The translations under genes were made by a program, and so were the position numbers. The notes beneath the pieces are model-generated. The model was not told the origin of the DNA, searched no databases, and saw only the letters and a list, made by a program, of their open reading frames with translations. Positions 1 to 8,501 of a DNA stretch of 64,000 nt are shown in pieces. Source of the stretch: Azospirillum doebereinerae. GTDB taxonomy: Bacteria > Pseudomonadota > Alphaproteobacteria > Azospirillales > Azospirillaceae. The stretch is taken from contig NZ_RZIJ01000023.1 in NCBI RefSeq assembly GCF_003989665.1, forward strand, positions 1 to 64,000. The letters are read 5' to 3'. The first letter of the stretch is position 1; each line of letters opens with the position of its first letter.

Positions 1-171
1 CGCAAGCGCAAGGCCGCCGCCGAGGCCCCGGTCGAAGCGCCGCCCGCCCCGGCTCCGGTCCCCGAAGCCGCTCCGGCCCCGGTCGTTCCGGTTGCGGAGA
101 CTCCGGCCGAGACCGCCAACGGTGACGAGGCGTCCGCCGAAAAGCCCCGCCGGGGCTGGTGGCGCCGCTAA
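1..171 (+). CDS. rne: C-terminal end of a probable ribonuclease E (partial)
   Basis: Only the last 56 codons are present; the gene enters from the left edge in frame 1 and stops with TAA at 169-171. The visible tail is low-complexity Ala/Pro/Glu with a basic start (RKRK) and a terminal basic-aromatic patch, KPRRGWWRR. A long acidic/proline-rich disordered tail ending in such a patch is typical of the degradosome-scaffold tail of alphaproteobacterial RNase E, so that identity is likely but rests on style alone; no catalytic domain is visible. It is followed by a strong intrinsic terminator. Another protein with an Ala/Pro tail is possible. Confidence 0.55.
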   Translation, partial: RKRKAAAEAPVEAPPAPAPVPEAAPAPVVPVAETPAETANGDEASAEKPRRGWWRR

Positions 172-196
172 CCCGGCCGGCTGAAAGCCACGGATA

Positions 197-229
197 GGAA
201 AAGGCGCCTCACGGCGCCTTTTCCTTTTT
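197..229 (+). terminator. Intrinsic terminator after the rne-like gene
   Basis: A perfect 12-bp inverted repeat (197-208 with 213-224, loop TCAC) is followed directly by TTTTT at 225-229. It lies 25 bases after the stop codon and should end the upstream transcript. Confidence 0.85.
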
Positions 230-257
230 CCGGGCGTTACCGGAATGCGGCACCGCT

Positions 258-310
258 TGCTCCCACTCCAACCCTCCTCCGCTGGGCGGGGCAGGGTTGG
301 AGTGGGAGCA
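258..310. repeat. Palindromic element copy A (single hairpin)
   Basis: An 18-bp perfect inverted repeat (258-275 with 293-310) surrounds a 17-base GC-rich loop containing gctgggcgggg. The loop core and the outer tgctcccac / gtgggagca ends resemble the other GC-rich palindromes in this window (near 8502, 25256, 32830, 42574 and 46046). It sits just ahead of greB and has no T-run, so it is better read as a dispersed palindromic element than as a terminator. Confidence 0.7.
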
Positions 311-360
311 TCCGTGGCAGGCCCCTTACCATCCTCAATCCCGCCCATCCCATAGGTTCA

Positions 361-918
361 ATGATGAGCAAGGCCTTCACCCGCGAGAACGACGACGCCC
401 CCGAGGACGACGAACTCGACGACCCGGCGCCCTTGCCCAAGGGCCTGAAGAACTACATGACTCCGCCGGGCTTCCAGAAGATGCAGGGGGAGCTGCGCCA
501 TCTGCTGCGCGTCGAGCGCCCCAAGGTGGTCGAGGTGGTGTCCTGGGCCGCCGGCAACGGCGACCGCTCGGAGAACGGCGATTATCTTTATGGCAAGAAA
601 CGCCTGCGCGAGATCGACCGGCGCATCCGCTTCCTGAACAAGCGGCTGGAATCGGCCACCGTGGTCAACCCGCAGGACCAGAAGAACCGCGAACAGGTGT
701 TCTTCGGGGCGACCGTGACCTACGCGCGGGACGACGGGGCGGAGAACACCGTCACCATCGTCGGCGTCGACGAGGTCGATTCCGACCAGGGTCACATCAG
801 CTGGATTTCACCCGTGGCCCGTGCCCTGTTGAAAGCGCGCGAGGGGGACGTGGTGGAACTGCGCACCCCAGCCGGGCTGGAACGCATCGAGGTGGTGGGG
901 ATCCGCTACGCCGATTGA
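361..918 (+). CDS. greB: Transcription elongation factor GreB/GreA family
   Basis: Gre factors bind the secondary channel of RNA polymerase and stimulate cleavage of backtracked RNA. The 185-residue product has a charged N-terminal tail (about 1-35), then the antiparallel coiled coil with the conserved acidic tip around GDRSENGDYLYGKKRLREID (about residues 62-82), then a C-terminal FKBP-like domain with the SPVARALLKAREGD motif. The tip carrying D and E residues is the catalytic part that reaches the polymerase active site. The N-terminal extension is longer than in E. coli GreB. Two ATG codons are adjacent (361, 364). The tip and the SPVARALL motif are family hallmarks; GreB rather than GreA is chosen from the ENGDYLYGKKRLREIDRRI pattern. 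Confidence 0.93.
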   Translation: MMSKAFTRENDDAPEDDELDDPAPLPKGLKNYMTPPGFQKMQGELRHLLRVERPKVVEVVSWAAGNGDRSENGDYLYGKKRLREIDRRIRFLNKRLESATVVNPQDQKNREQVFFGATVTYARDDGAENTVTIVGVDEVDSDQGHISWISPVARALLKAREGDVVELRTPAGLERIEVVGIRYAD

Positions 919-931
919 CAAGGAGGGCCGG

Positions 932-1798
932 CTATTCCGCCGCCCGCCGCAGCAGGCCGCCCTCGGCCCAATCGGCGATGCGCCGGATCAACTCGTCCAA
1001 CTCGCCCTTCAAGCGGTCGAAGCCGTCGTGGCGCTCCAGCGTGTCCTCGTTCATGTAGAGGCGCCGGTTGATCTCCAATTGGACCGAGTGGCGCCCCCGC
1101 GCCGGATCGCCGTAGCGCGCGACCAACTCCACTCCCTTGTAGGGGTCGTTGATCGCCACCTGGTAACCGAAACCACGCAGGCTGTCGGCGATCATCCGCA
1201 CGAAGCCCGATTCGCTGGTGGTGCCGTCGCGGTCGCCGATGACGAAATCCGCCGCCTTGGGGTCGGTCGGGTTCGGCCCCAATGTCGAGGGCATGGAGTG
1301 GCAGTTCACGTGCCACACCGACCCGAACCGGTCCGCCAGGGCGTCGAGCACGCTGCGCATCTGGAAATGATAGGGTCGGTAATAGCGGTCGATGCGCTCC
1401 GCCACCACCGAAGCCGGCAGCTTTCCGTCGTAGAGCGGCTGGCCGGGCCGCAGCGTGCTGCGGATCAACCCCATCCCCATGGCGCTGCGGCCGGTCGGGC
1501 GCAACGGCGTCGGCCACGCCCCGTCGATCTGGTTGGGGTCGATGTCGTCGACCGCCCGGTTCACGTCGATGCAGCTGCGCGGGAACAGGGCGCAGAGCAG
1601 CGTCGCGCCATGGTCCGGGGCGGCGGCGAACAGCGCCTCGACATGGGTGTCCTCGGCGTGGCGCAGAACCGGCAGCGGGCAGGCGAAGTGGAAATCGGGC
1701 GGGTAGACGCTGCCGCTGTGCGGCGAATCGAACAGCACCGGCAGCCGCGGCCCGACGGGATCGTTGCGGACGAGCACGTCCTCGATCACGAAACTCAT
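932..1798 (-). CDS. N-formylglutamate amidohydrolase family protein
   Basis: 288-residue hydrolase of the FGase/HutG family, which removes N-formyl groups from N-formylglutamate in histidine breakdown and acts on related N-formyl substrates. Visible family features are the N-terminal DSPHSG motif (about 25-30), the VNRAVDDIDPNQI block, VNCHSM (about 165) and LEINRRLYMNE near the C-terminus, which holds the usual active-site residues. It is transcribed away from a deacylase-type gene at 2008; other hut genes are not in the window, so a histidine-degradation role cannot be assumed. The start at 1798 gives MSFVIEDVLVRND, a normal N-terminus for the family. Confidence 0.88.
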   Translation of the reverse strand: MSFVIEDVLVRNDPVGPRLPVLFDSPHSGSVYPPDFHFACPLPVLRHAEDTHVEALFAAAPDHGATLLCALFPRSCIDVNRAVDDIDPNQIDGAWPTPLRPTGRSAMGMGLIRSTLRPGQPLYDGKLPASVVAERIDRYYRPYHFQMRSVLDALADRFGSVWHVNCHSMPSTLGPNPTDPKAADFVIGDRDGTTSESGFVRMIADSLRGFGYQVAINDPYKGVELVARYGDPARGRHSVQLEINRRLYMNEDTLERHDGFDRLKGELDELIRRIADWAEGGLLRRAAE

Positions 1799-2007
1799 CG
1801 GCGATCCCCGTTCGGCCTGTGGCGCATTGTCGCAACGAACACACCGATGCTATACCCGATGGGCCGAGCGCCCGTCGATTGAAAACGGACCGGAAACCGT
1901 CACGCGACCGCAACCCCTCCTTCACAAAAGAGGGGCGTCCCCACTGGCGCGACGGCCGGCGGTTCGTCATACTGACGGAACCGGCCCACCGCTGCCGAGC
2001 CCACCGC

Positions 2008-2961
2008 TTGACCGACCCGCTGTTCGCCCCCATCGAGCTGACCCCGCCGGACATCGCGCCCTACCGGCGCGGCAACACCGGAATCGACCACGTCACCAGC
2101 CTGGCGTCGGGCGAAGCGGGGCCGCACGTCGTGCTGAGCGCCCTGGTCCACGGCAACGAGATCTCCGGCGCCATCGCGCTCGACGCCCTGTTCCGCCTGG
2201 GCGTGCGGCCGCGCCGGGGCCGGCTCAGCCTCGTCTTCGCCAACACCGCCGCCTACCGCAATTTCGACCGGCAGAACCCCTACGCGTCGCGCTTCGTCGA
2301 CGAGGATTTCAACCGCCTCTGGTCGCCGGAGTTGCTCGACGGCCGCCGCGACAGCGTGGAGCTGCGGCGCGCCCGGCAACTGCGGCCGGTCTACGAATCG
2401 GCCGACCTGCTGCTCGACCTGCATTCGATGACCGCCGACACCGCGCCGCTGACCCTGTGCGGCCCGACCGGCCGGGGCCGCGATCTGGCGCTGGGCCTGC
2501 GCTACCCGGCCTGGGTCGTCGCCGACGGCGGGCATGCCGGGGGGCGGCGGCTGATCGATTACGGCGCCTTCGCCATGGCGGAGGGCGCCCGCACCGCCAT
2601 CCTGGTCGAATGCGGCCAGCATTGGCGGGCGGAAACGGCGGTGGTCGCGCTGGAAAGCTGCCTGCGGCTGCTGCTGGGGCTGGAAATGATCGACGCCGAC
2701 CTCGCGGGGCCGCGCCTGAAGCCGCGCGCCGATCCCCAGCGCGTGGTCGAGGTGACCGAGGCGGTGACCGCCGCGACGGAGCATTTCCGCTTCACCGCCC
2801 CCTTCGTCGGGCTGGAGGTGATCGGCCGCGCCGGGACCGTCATCGGCTGGGACGGCGAGCAACCGCTCCGCACGCCCCACGACGATTGCGTGCTGATCAT
2901 GCCGGCCCGCCGGGTGAAGGCGGGGCAGACCGCCGTCCGGCTGGGCCGGCTCGTTCGCTGA
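2008..2961 (+). CDS. Succinylglutamate desuccinylase/aspartoacylase family zinc deacylase
   Basis: About 317 residues of the AstE/AspA (M14-like) zinc carboxypeptidase fold. Zinc ligands are visible as VHGNEISG (H..E) near residue 50 and DLHS near residue 137; VDEDFNRLW supplies the conserved substrate-binding asparagine and arginine, and LVECGQHW the conserved glutamate region. The open frame extends upstream to 1282 but that part overlaps the opposite-strand amidohydrolase. The TTG at 2008 (LTDPLFAPIELTPP) is therefore the most economical start, although its ribosome-binding site is weak. It probably removes an acyl group from an N-acyl amino acid; the true substrate is unknown. Divergence from an N-formylglutamate amidohydrolase suggests both handle N-acylated amino acids (inference). 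Confidence 0.82.
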   Translation: MTDPLFAPIELTPPDIAPYRRGNTGIDHVTSLASGEAGPHVVLSALVHGNEISGAIALDALFRLGVRPRRGRLSLVFANTAAYRNFDRQNPYASRFVDEDFNRLWSPELLDGRRDSVELRRARQLRPVYESADLLLDLHSMTADTAPLTLCGPTGRGRDLALGLRYPAWVVADGGHAGGRRLIDYGAFAMAEGARTAILVECGQHWRAETAVVALESCLRLLLGLEMIDADLAGPRLKPRADPQRVVEVTEAVTAATEHFRFTAPFVGLEVIGRAGTVIGWDGEQPLRTPHDDCVLIMPARRVKAGQTAVRLGRLVR

Positions 2962-2979
2962 AGACCAGCGGACGGGAAC

Positions 2980-3510
2980 TCACTTCGCCGCCGGCTTGCC
3001 CTTCTCCCATTGGGCGCTGGCGCTGAACAGCGGCACGGTCGAGATCGACATCTTGGCCGAGGCGTCCTTCACCTGACGGCTGTACACCACATAGACCAGC
3101 GTGTCGTTCAAGCGGTCGTAGATGCGCCGGATGGCGATCGACTTGAAGATCAGGCTTTTCCGTTCGGAGAAGACCTCCTCCCCCTTCGCGGACAGCTCGA
3201 TGTCGCCGACGGCGACCGGACCGGTCTGGCGGCAGGCGATGGAGGCGTTGGACGGGTCCTCGAACCAGTTCCCCTTGGTCAGGCGGTCCAGAACGCTGCG
3301 GTCGAAATCGACCAGATGGCAGGTCACACCCTTGACCTTCGGATCCTCGACGGCCTGGACCTCCAGCCCGTTGCCGGTCCAGTCGTTGGAAAAACGGCCG
3401 ACCACGGCGTCGGCGGCGGCCGGGCGCGTGGATTCCATCATCGGCATCAGCGCGAGCGCCAGAACCAAAAGGCCGCGACGAACGTTCATGGAGGCAAGCG
3501 GGCTGCGCAT
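2980..3510 (-). CDS. creA: CreA family periplasmic protein
   Basis: About 176 residues with a secretion signal (MRSPLASMNVRRGLLVLALALMP, cleavage near AAADA) followed by the single CreA domain. Recognisable family blocks are VGRFSNDWTGNGLEVQAVED, VKGVTCHLVDFDRS and SIACRQTGP, including the two conserved cysteines, then YVVYSRQVKDASAKMSISTVPL near the end. Function is unknown in all bacteria where it occurs. The frame could open at 3570, but ATG 3510 has GGAGA upstream and a clean signal peptide; ATG 3489 is also possible. It converges on the deacylase gene with an 18-base gap. Confidence 0.87.
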   Translation of the reverse strand: MRSPLASMNVRRGLLVLALALMPMMESTRPAAADAVVGRFSNDWTGNGLEVQAVEDPKVKGVTCHLVDFDRSVLDRLTKGNWFEDPSNASIACRQTGPVAVGDIELSAKGEEVFSERKSLIFKSIAIRRIYDRLNDTLVYVVYSRQVKDASAKMSISTVPLFSASAQWEKGKPAAK

Positions 3511-3634
3511 CGCGAATTGGTCTCCGGCAAGGACGGGCCGGGACCACAGGGCGCGGTCCCGGCAAAACACTCCCCTAGATCGGGGGACCGCGCCCCACCG
3601 TCAAGCGCCGTCCCCCGGAGTTCCCGGCCCCGCG

Positions 3635-4816
3635 ATGAACGACCGCACCCCGATCACCCGTCTGCCCACCGCCGGCCCGTCTGCCGCCGGTCATTCTTCT
3701 GCCGGCCTGCCCCCCGCCCCCGGCACGCCCGAACCGGTGGCCAAGCCGGTGCCCCCGGCCGAACACCCGCGCGACCCCACCCGCTTCGCCGTCGTCGGGC
3801 TGTTCGTGATCGCCCTGCTGTTCACGCTCTATTTCGGGCGCGACGTGCTGCTGCCGATCATGCTGGCGCTGATCCTCAGCTTCCTGCTGCGCCCGCTGGT
3901 CCGCGCGCTGTACCGGCTGGGCATCCCCGAAGGGCTGGGGGCGGCGGTGATGGTGCTGCTGGTGTTCGGCGGCTGGGGGCTGGCGGTCTACACCCTGTCG
4001 ACCCCGGCGGCGGAATGGGTCAACCGCATGCCGCGCGTCCTGCACGAGCTGGAGTTCAAGCTGGGCGACATCCGCGCCGGCATCGAGCGCGCCCGCGAGG
4101 CGTCGCGCCAGATCGAGCAGATCACCAGCAGCACCGGCGACGCCGCCGGCGCCCCGGTGCGCGAGGTCGTGGTGCGCGGCCCGACCCTGATCGAGCAGGC
4201 GGTCACCCAGGTCGAGTCGCTGCTCGCCAACGTCGTGATCCTGCTGGTGCTGCTGTATTTCTTCCTGGCGCGCGGACGCAACAGCCTGGAGGCGCTGATC
4301 GGCACCATGCGCAGCGTCGACGACCGGGTGCATTACGCGATGGTGGCGGCGACGCTGCAGCAGAACATCGCCGTCTACCTGCTGACCATCACCGTCATCA
4401 ACGCCATGCTGGGGTTGGCGACCGGGGTGGTGATGTGGATGTGGGGCCTGCCCAACCCGGCGCTGTGGGGGGTTCTGGTGGCGCTGGCGAACTACATCCC
4501 CTTCATCGGGCCGGCGGTGATGACGGGCGTGCTGTTCCTGGTGTCGGTGCTGACCTTCGACGGGTTGGGCACCATCATCCTGCCGCCGCTGTCCTTCGTG
4601 GCGATCACCACCATCGAGGGGAATTTCCTGACCCCGATGATCATCGGCCGCCGGCTGGCGCTCAACCCCATCGCGGTCTTCGTGTCGATCCTATTCTGGG
4701 GCTGGCTGTGGGGCATCCCCGGCGCGCTGCTGGCCGTGCCGATCCTCGCCATCCTGAAGATCCTGTTCGACGCCCACGAGCCGATGAAGCCCATCGGCGC
4801 GCTGCTGGGGGAGTGA
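3635..4816 (+). CDS. AI-2E/PerM family transporter
   Basis: About 393 residues. A proline-rich soluble head (about 1-45) precedes two membrane helices (about 48-110), a coiled central soluble region (about 120-195), and five to six further helices. The C-terminal half has the family blocks NYIPFIGP and the EGNFLTPMIIGRRLALNP motif. Members export autoinducer-2 or act as sodium/proton antiporters, so the substrate cannot be told from sequence. The start ATG at 3635 has GGAG upstream; the longer frame from 3122 overlaps creA on the other strand and is not used. It converges with the hydrolase gene six bases downstream. Confidence 0.88.
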   Translation: MNDRTPITRLPTAGPSAAGHSSAGLPPAPGTPEPVAKPVPPAEHPRDPTRFAVVGLFVIALLFTLYFGRDVLLPIMLALILSFLLRPLVRALYRLGIPEGLGAAVMVLLVFGGWGLAVYTLSTPAAEWVNRMPRVLHELEFKLGDIRAGIERAREASRQIEQITSSTGDAAGAPVREVVVRGPTLIEQAVTQVESLLANVVILLVLLYFFLARGRNSLEALIGTMRSVDDRVHYAMVAATLQQNIAVYLLTITVINAMLGLATGVVMWMWGLPNPALWGVLVALANYIPFIGPAVMTGVLFLVSVLTFDGLGTIILPPLSFVAITTIEGNFLTPMIIGRRLALNPIAVFVSILFWGWLWGIPGALLAVPILAILKILFDAHEPMKPIGALLGE

Positions 4817-4822
4817 TCGTCC

Positions 4823-5785
4823 TTACGCCACGCCGTCCACCGCCGCCCGCTCCGGTATTTCGGGGCAGGCGGCGAGGAAGGCGTCGATGTCGCCCCACAC
4901 GCGGTCGCGGATGGAGTCGCGTTCCATCAGCAGCTCGTGCTTGGCCTCCGGATGCTCGGCCAGGGTCGCGTTGCCGAGCCGGCGGGCGACCGCCCGGTGC
5001 GCGTCGGCCCGCACGATGCGGTCGCCGGGCGCGCTCAGCAGCAGCACCGGGGTCGTCACCCGCTCCAGCGGCAGGGCGCGCAGCCGGTCCGCCGCCCGCA
5101 GCGCCGCCGCCACCCAGCCGAAGCTGACGCCGCCCACCCGCAGTTCCGGCCGCGCGGCGTAGGGACCGTGGAAGGCCGCGTAGCGCGCCGGGTCCGAGGT
5201 GATGGTGTTGTCCGCCCGGAAGATCCCCTCCGCCGGGTCGTAATCGTGCTGGCCGAAGGCGTAGCGCTCCGCCCAGCCGCAAGCGCAGCCATAAGCGGCG
5301 AGCCAGGCCACCAGCGGGCGCGGCAAGCCGCGGGTGTGGATCTCGAACATCGGAGCCGACAGGATCGCGGCGGCGTAGCGGCCCGGCCTCCCGCCCGGCT
5401 CCCCGGCGTGCCGCGCCAGCGCCAGGAGCGCCACCAGAGCGCCCATGGAATGCGCCGCCAGCACCACCGGTTTGGCGAGGGGCGCGACCAGCGCGTCGTG
5501 GACGGCGTCGAGATCGTCCACCAGCGTCGCGAAGTCGGTCAGGTGGTGGATCTGCCGGTTGGCGAGCGGCCGGTCCGACAGGCCCTGGTTGCGCCAGTCG
5601 AAGGTCACGACCTGGAAGCCGCGCGCCACGAAGGCCTCGGCGGTTTCCGTGTACTTCTCAATGAATTCGGCGCGCCCGGCAAGCAAAAGCACGGTTCCCC
5701 GCGCAGCCCCAAGCGAAGACAGCCGCGCGGTGCGCAACCGTGTGCCGTCCGGCAGTCTCAACCAGTCATAGACCGGATCGGTCAT
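4823..5785 (-). CDS. Alpha/beta hydrolase, lysophospholipase (PldB) type
   Basis: 320-residue serine hydrolase of the monoacylglycerol lipase/lysophospholipase L2 group. The nucleophile lies in AAHSMGA (Ser113), a GxSxG variant with Ala in first position. The oxyanion region is LLLAGRAEFIEKY, typical of PldB-like proteins, and FDWRNQGLSDRP follows at about 62-73. The acid and base of the triad are likely in SAPGDRIV and EAKHELLMER near the C-terminus. No signal peptide is seen, so it probably acts in the cytoplasm or at the inner membrane. ATG 5785 has AGGGGA upstream; the upstream frame to 6043 overlaps rlpA and is rejected. Confidence 0.87.
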   Translation of the reverse strand: MTDPVYDWLRLPDGTRLRTARLSSLGAARGTVLLLAGRAEFIEKYTETAEAFVARGFQVVTFDWRNQGLSDRPLANRQIHHLTDFATLVDDLDAVHDALVAPLAKPVVLAAHSMGALVALLALARHAGEPGGRPGRYAAAILSAPMFEIHTRGLPRPLVAWLAAYGCACGWAERYAFGQHDYDPAEGIFRADNTITSDPARYAAFHGPYAARPELRVGGVSFGWVAAALRAADRLRALPLERVTTPVLLLSAPGDRIVRADAHRAVARRLGNATLAEHPEAKHELLMERDSIRDRVWGDIDAFLAACPEIPERAAVDGVA

Positions 5786-5912
5786 TCCGCGCGTCCCCCT
5801 CGATTCCACGACACCCGATTGAAACAGGGAGTTTCCATTCCGTCCATGCCGAAGATTCTTGGGAACTCTTTTGCGAAATCCTCGTTGGGAGGCGACATTG
5901 AAAGGGGGAACC

Positions 5913-6473
5913 ATGATCGCATCACGCAGACTCGCCACACTCTCGGGCTCCATGGCCCTGGGCATCGCCTTGGTGACCGGAGCCGTCCATCCAGCGCTGG
6001 CCGACCGCAAGCCCAAGGTCCCGCCGGTCAGCGTCGAACGCACCGACGGGGGCGAGCCCGTCCTGGTGCACGAGGGCGAGGCGTCGTTCTACAGTCAGAA
6101 GTTCCACGGCCGCGAGACCGCCAACGGCGAGCGCATGAACCAGAACAAGCCGACCGCCGCCTCGCGCGCGCTGCCGCTGGGCACACGGGCGACGGTGACC
6201 AATCAGGAGAACGGGAAGAGCGTCGACGTGATCGTCAACGACCGCGGTCCCTATGTGGACGGCCGGGTTATCGACCTGTCGCGGAACGCGGCCCGCAAGC
6301 TCGACATGATCGACGACGGCACCGCGCCCGTGCGGGTCGAGGCGAAGCCGTCCGAGCAGCCGAACGACACCGCGAAGGAGAAGGTGGAGGCACGGGCGGA
6401 GCGCGCGGAGCAGCGGCCCCAGGCGGGCGGAAGCGGCAGCGACAGGGTGTCGCACTCCGGTTCCGGCAAGTAA
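5913..6473 (+). CDS. rlpA: Short RlpA-like septal ring lytic transglycosylase
   Basis: 186 residues: signal peptide (MIASRRLATLSGSMALGIALVTGAVHPALA), then one double-psi beta-barrel RlpA domain (about 45-140), then a charged tail rich in Glu, Arg and Gly. Diagnostic blocks are EGEASFYSQKFHGRETANGE, LPLGTRATVTNQENGKSV and VNDRGPYVDGRVIDLSRNAA; the last includes the Asp of the active site. RlpA proteins cut denuded glycan strands at the septum. This one lacks the C-terminal SPOR domain that targets many RlpA proteins to the division site. ATG 5913 follows AAAGGGGGA; an upstream ATG at 5859 would spoil the signal peptide. Confidence 0.9.
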   Translation: MIASRRLATLSGSMALGIALVTGAVHPALADRKPKVPPVSVERTDGGEPVLVHEGEASFYSQKFHGRETANGERMNQNKPTAASRALPLGTRATVTNQENGKSVDVIVNDRGPYVDGRVIDLSRNAARKLDMIDDGTAPVRVEAKPSEQPNDTAKEKVEARAERAEQRPQAGGSGSDRVSHSGSGK

Positions 6474-6949
6474 TCGCCGCAATCGGAAAAGACCAGGCAC
6501 CCCGAGTCGGGGTGGGCCGTGGCGGTGCCGCCACCGGTATGCTGCACCGCCGAACGAACCGTCATCGCGCCGACCCGGCGTTGTTGCAGACCCGTCATTG
6601 GCTGCCATGACCTTGCGGAATGCCAATGGTTCGGACACGGCATGGGACCGCAAAAGGACCATCCGCCCAGTTTCACGGTAAGCTCTTGGACAACATCGCT
6701 TTCTTTGGATGCACCGACGCCATGAAGTAACGTACACGAACAACGCCCACCTCCATTGCGCGCTCTCCTTTGGCGCGGGTCCGCCGCTAGTCGGAAACCC
6801 GCCTTGGATATTTCCCGCTCCGTTAGAGAATTTTTTGCTTTTTGGGAGCACTCGTGGTGGCATTCCCGTGGTTGCAGCGCACATAAGGCGCTGCGCCATG
6901 ATGTGTTCCGCGCCGCCTTTGCGGCGCCGAGAGAAAAAGGAAGTGCGTG
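6474..6949. other. 476-base gene-free leader before phaJ
   Basis: Several short frames exist here but none has a convincing start or protein pattern. The first 330 bases hold nothing I can interpret. The last 80 bases carry two GC-rich hairpins: gcagcgc-7-gcgctgc (6874-6894) and gcgccgc-cttt-gcggcgc (6910-6927). These end 22 bases before the phaJ ATG at 6950. They may be an operator or a leader structure for phaJ. Confidence 0.5.
6874..6894. promoter_or_regulatory. TGC-type inverted repeat upstream of phaJ
   Basis: gcagcgc (6874-6880) and gcgctgc (6888-6894) form a perfect 7-bp palindrome with a 7-base spacer. Repressors of polyhydroxyalkanoate genes (PhaR) bind CTGC/GCAG-type palindromes, and the next gene is a PhaJ-type hydratase, so an operator is plausible but unproven. 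It could equally be the base of an RNA hairpin. Confidence 0.3.
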
Positions 6950-7399
6950 ATGGACGATGTGCGTCAGGTCCAGAAGGACACCGAAGGGTATTGCATCGAG
7001 GACCTCGCCGTCGGCATGACGGCGTCGTTCGCCAAGACCGTGACCGAAGCGGACATCATCCTGTTCGCCGGCATTTCGGGCGACACCAACCCGGTCCACC
7101 TGAACCAGGAATACGCCGCCGGCACCATGTTCCAGGGCCGCATCGCCCACGGCATGCTGACCGTCGGCTTCATCTCCGCCGTGCTGGGCACCAAGCTGCC
7201 GGGGCCGGGGGCGATCTACATGTCGCAGAACCTGAAGTTCAAGGCGCCGGTCCGCGCCGGCGACACCGTCACCGCCAGAGCCACCATCACCGAGCTGGTC
7301 CCGGAAAAGCGCCGCGTCGCCATGCGCACCGTCTGCACCGTCGGCGAGACGGTGGTGGTCGAGGGCGAGGCGCTGCTGATGGTTCCGTCGCGCGGCTGA
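6950..7399 (+). CDS. phaJ: (R)-specific enoyl-CoA hydratase, MaoC family
   Basis: 149-residue hot-dog-fold hydratase that converts trans-2-enoyl-CoA from beta-oxidation to (R)-3-hydroxyacyl-CoA, feeding polyhydroxyalkanoate synthesis. The hydratase-2 motif is intact in FAGISGDTNPVHLN (about 43-56), with the catalytic Asp and His spaced as in Aeromonas PhaJ, followed by GRIAHGMLTVGFISAVLGTKLPGPG. The length matches PhaJ and has no extra domain. ATG 6950 follows AAAAAGGAAG; an in-frame GTG at 6947 is directly adjacent. A MaoC-type hydratase with another acyl chain preference is the main alternative. Confidence 0.88.
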   Translation: MDDVRQVQKDTEGYCIEDLAVGMTASFAKTVTEADIILFAGISGDTNPVHLNQEYAAGTMFQGRIAHGMLTVGFISAVLGTKLPGPGAIYMSQNLKFKAPVRAGDTVTARATITELVPEKRRVAMRTVCTVGETVVVEGEALLMVPSRG

Positions 7400-7420
7400 T
7401 CGGGCCACGGGCATGACCGA

Positions 7421-7453
7421 CGCTGTCGGTGCGTTTACCCCGCGCCGACAGCG
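7421..7453 (+). terminator. Hairpin between phaJ and ribF
   Basis: A perfect 9-bp stem, cgctgtcgg (7421-7429) with ccgacagcg (7445-7453), has a 15-base loop. Only TTCTATATAG follows, so it is a weak terminator at best and may be a leader structure of ribF. Confidence 0.4.
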
Positions 7454-7518
7454 TTCTATATAGACGCCCTAAGCGGCGGAACCGGACCCCGGTCTCCGCG
7501 CACAGCATCGGGGCGCGC

Positions 7519-8460
7519 ATGCGACTGTACAGACACACCGCCGATCTGCCGGCCGAGGATCGCGGCGCCGTCGTGGCGCTCGGCAACTTCGACGGCGTGC
7601 ATCGCGGGCACCAGACGGTCATCGGCACCGCCCAGCGGCTGGCCGGAGAGCTGGGCGCGCCGTCCGCCGTCCTGACCTTCGAGCCGCACCCGCGCAACGT
7701 CTTCCGCCCCGGCGATCCCCCCTTCCGCCTGACGCCCTTCCGCGTCAAGGCCCGCCACATCGAGGCGCTGGGCGTCGATCAGCTGATCGTCTGCCATTTC
7801 GACGACGGGCTGTTGCACAAGACCGCGCAGGCCTTCGTGGACGAGGTGCTGGTGGCGGGCCTGGGCGTGCGGCACGTCGTGTGCGGCTACGACTTCCTGT
7901 TCGGGCACAAGCGCGGCGGCGACCCGGCCTTCCTGCAGGGCGCCGGGCGCGCCCACGGCTTCGGCGTGACGGAGATCGGGCCGGTGTCCGATCCAGGCGG
8001 CGGCGTCTACTCCTCGACCCGCGTGCGCGACGCGCTGGTGGCCGGCCGGGTCGCCGAGGCGAGCCATGTGCTGGGCAGCCCGTGGGAGATCGAGGGCCGC
8101 GTCGCCCATGGCGACAAGCGCGGCCGTACCATCGGCTTCCCCACCGCCAACATCGAGCTGGACGAGTATCTGCGCCCGGCCTTCGGGGTCTACGCCGTGC
8201 GGGCCGGGATCGACCAGGGCACGGCCACCGTCTGGCACAAGGGCGTCGCCAACCTTGGCGCCCGCCCGACCGTCGGCGGCGCGGTGGAGCGGCTGGAGGC
8301 CCATCTGTTCGACATGGACGCGGATCTGTACGGCCAGCACCTGCGCGTGCAACTGATCGAGTTCCTGAGGCCCGAGCGGAAGTTCGAGAGCTTCGACGCG
8401 CTCAAGACCCAGATCGCGCAGGATGCGGTGGCGGCGCGGGCGGTGCTGGCGGGGGGCTGA
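7519..8460 (+). CDS. ribF: Bifunctional riboflavin kinase/FAD synthetase
   Basis: 313-residue RibF. The N-terminal nucleotidyltransferase domain shows VALGNFDGVHRGHQ (about 17-30), which contains the HxGH-like adenylyl-transfer motif, and the C-terminal flavokinase domain shows GDKRGRTIGFPTANI (about 195-209). The enzyme phosphorylates riboflavin to FMN and adenylates FMN to FAD. Length and domain order are normal. ATG 7519 gives MRLYRHTADLP, a typical RibF start; the frame can be read upstream to 7429 but that adds a non-conserved stretch. Confidence 0.95.
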   Translation: MRLYRHTADLPAEDRGAVVALGNFDGVHRGHQTVIGTAQRLAGELGAPSAVLTFEPHPRNVFRPGDPPFRLTPFRVKARHIEALGVDQLIVCHFDDGLLHKTAQAFVDEVLVAGLGVRHVVCGYDFLFGHKRGGDPAFLQGAGRAHGFGVTEIGPVSDPGGGVYSSTRVRDALVAGRVAEASHVLGSPWEIEGRVAHGDKRGRTIGFPTANIELDEYLRPAFGVYAVRAGIDQGTATVWHKGVANLGARPTVGGAVERLEAHLFDMDADLYGQHLRVQLIEFLRPERKFESFDALKTQIAQDAVAARAVLAGG

Positions 8461-8501
8461 ACGGCCAGCTCAAGCAGAGGCGCGCAACTCCGGCCCCGCA
8501 T

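Noticed and set aside
1282-2007. Long upstream extension of the deacylase gene (start at 1282).
   Set aside because: It overlaps the opposite-strand amidohydrolase, whose motifs are intact, and has Arg/Gly-rich non-conserved sequence.
6519-6725. Small open frame of 68 codons before phaJ.
   Set aside because: No ribosome-binding site; composition is irregular (several cysteines and prolines) and inconsistent with codon use of neighbours.
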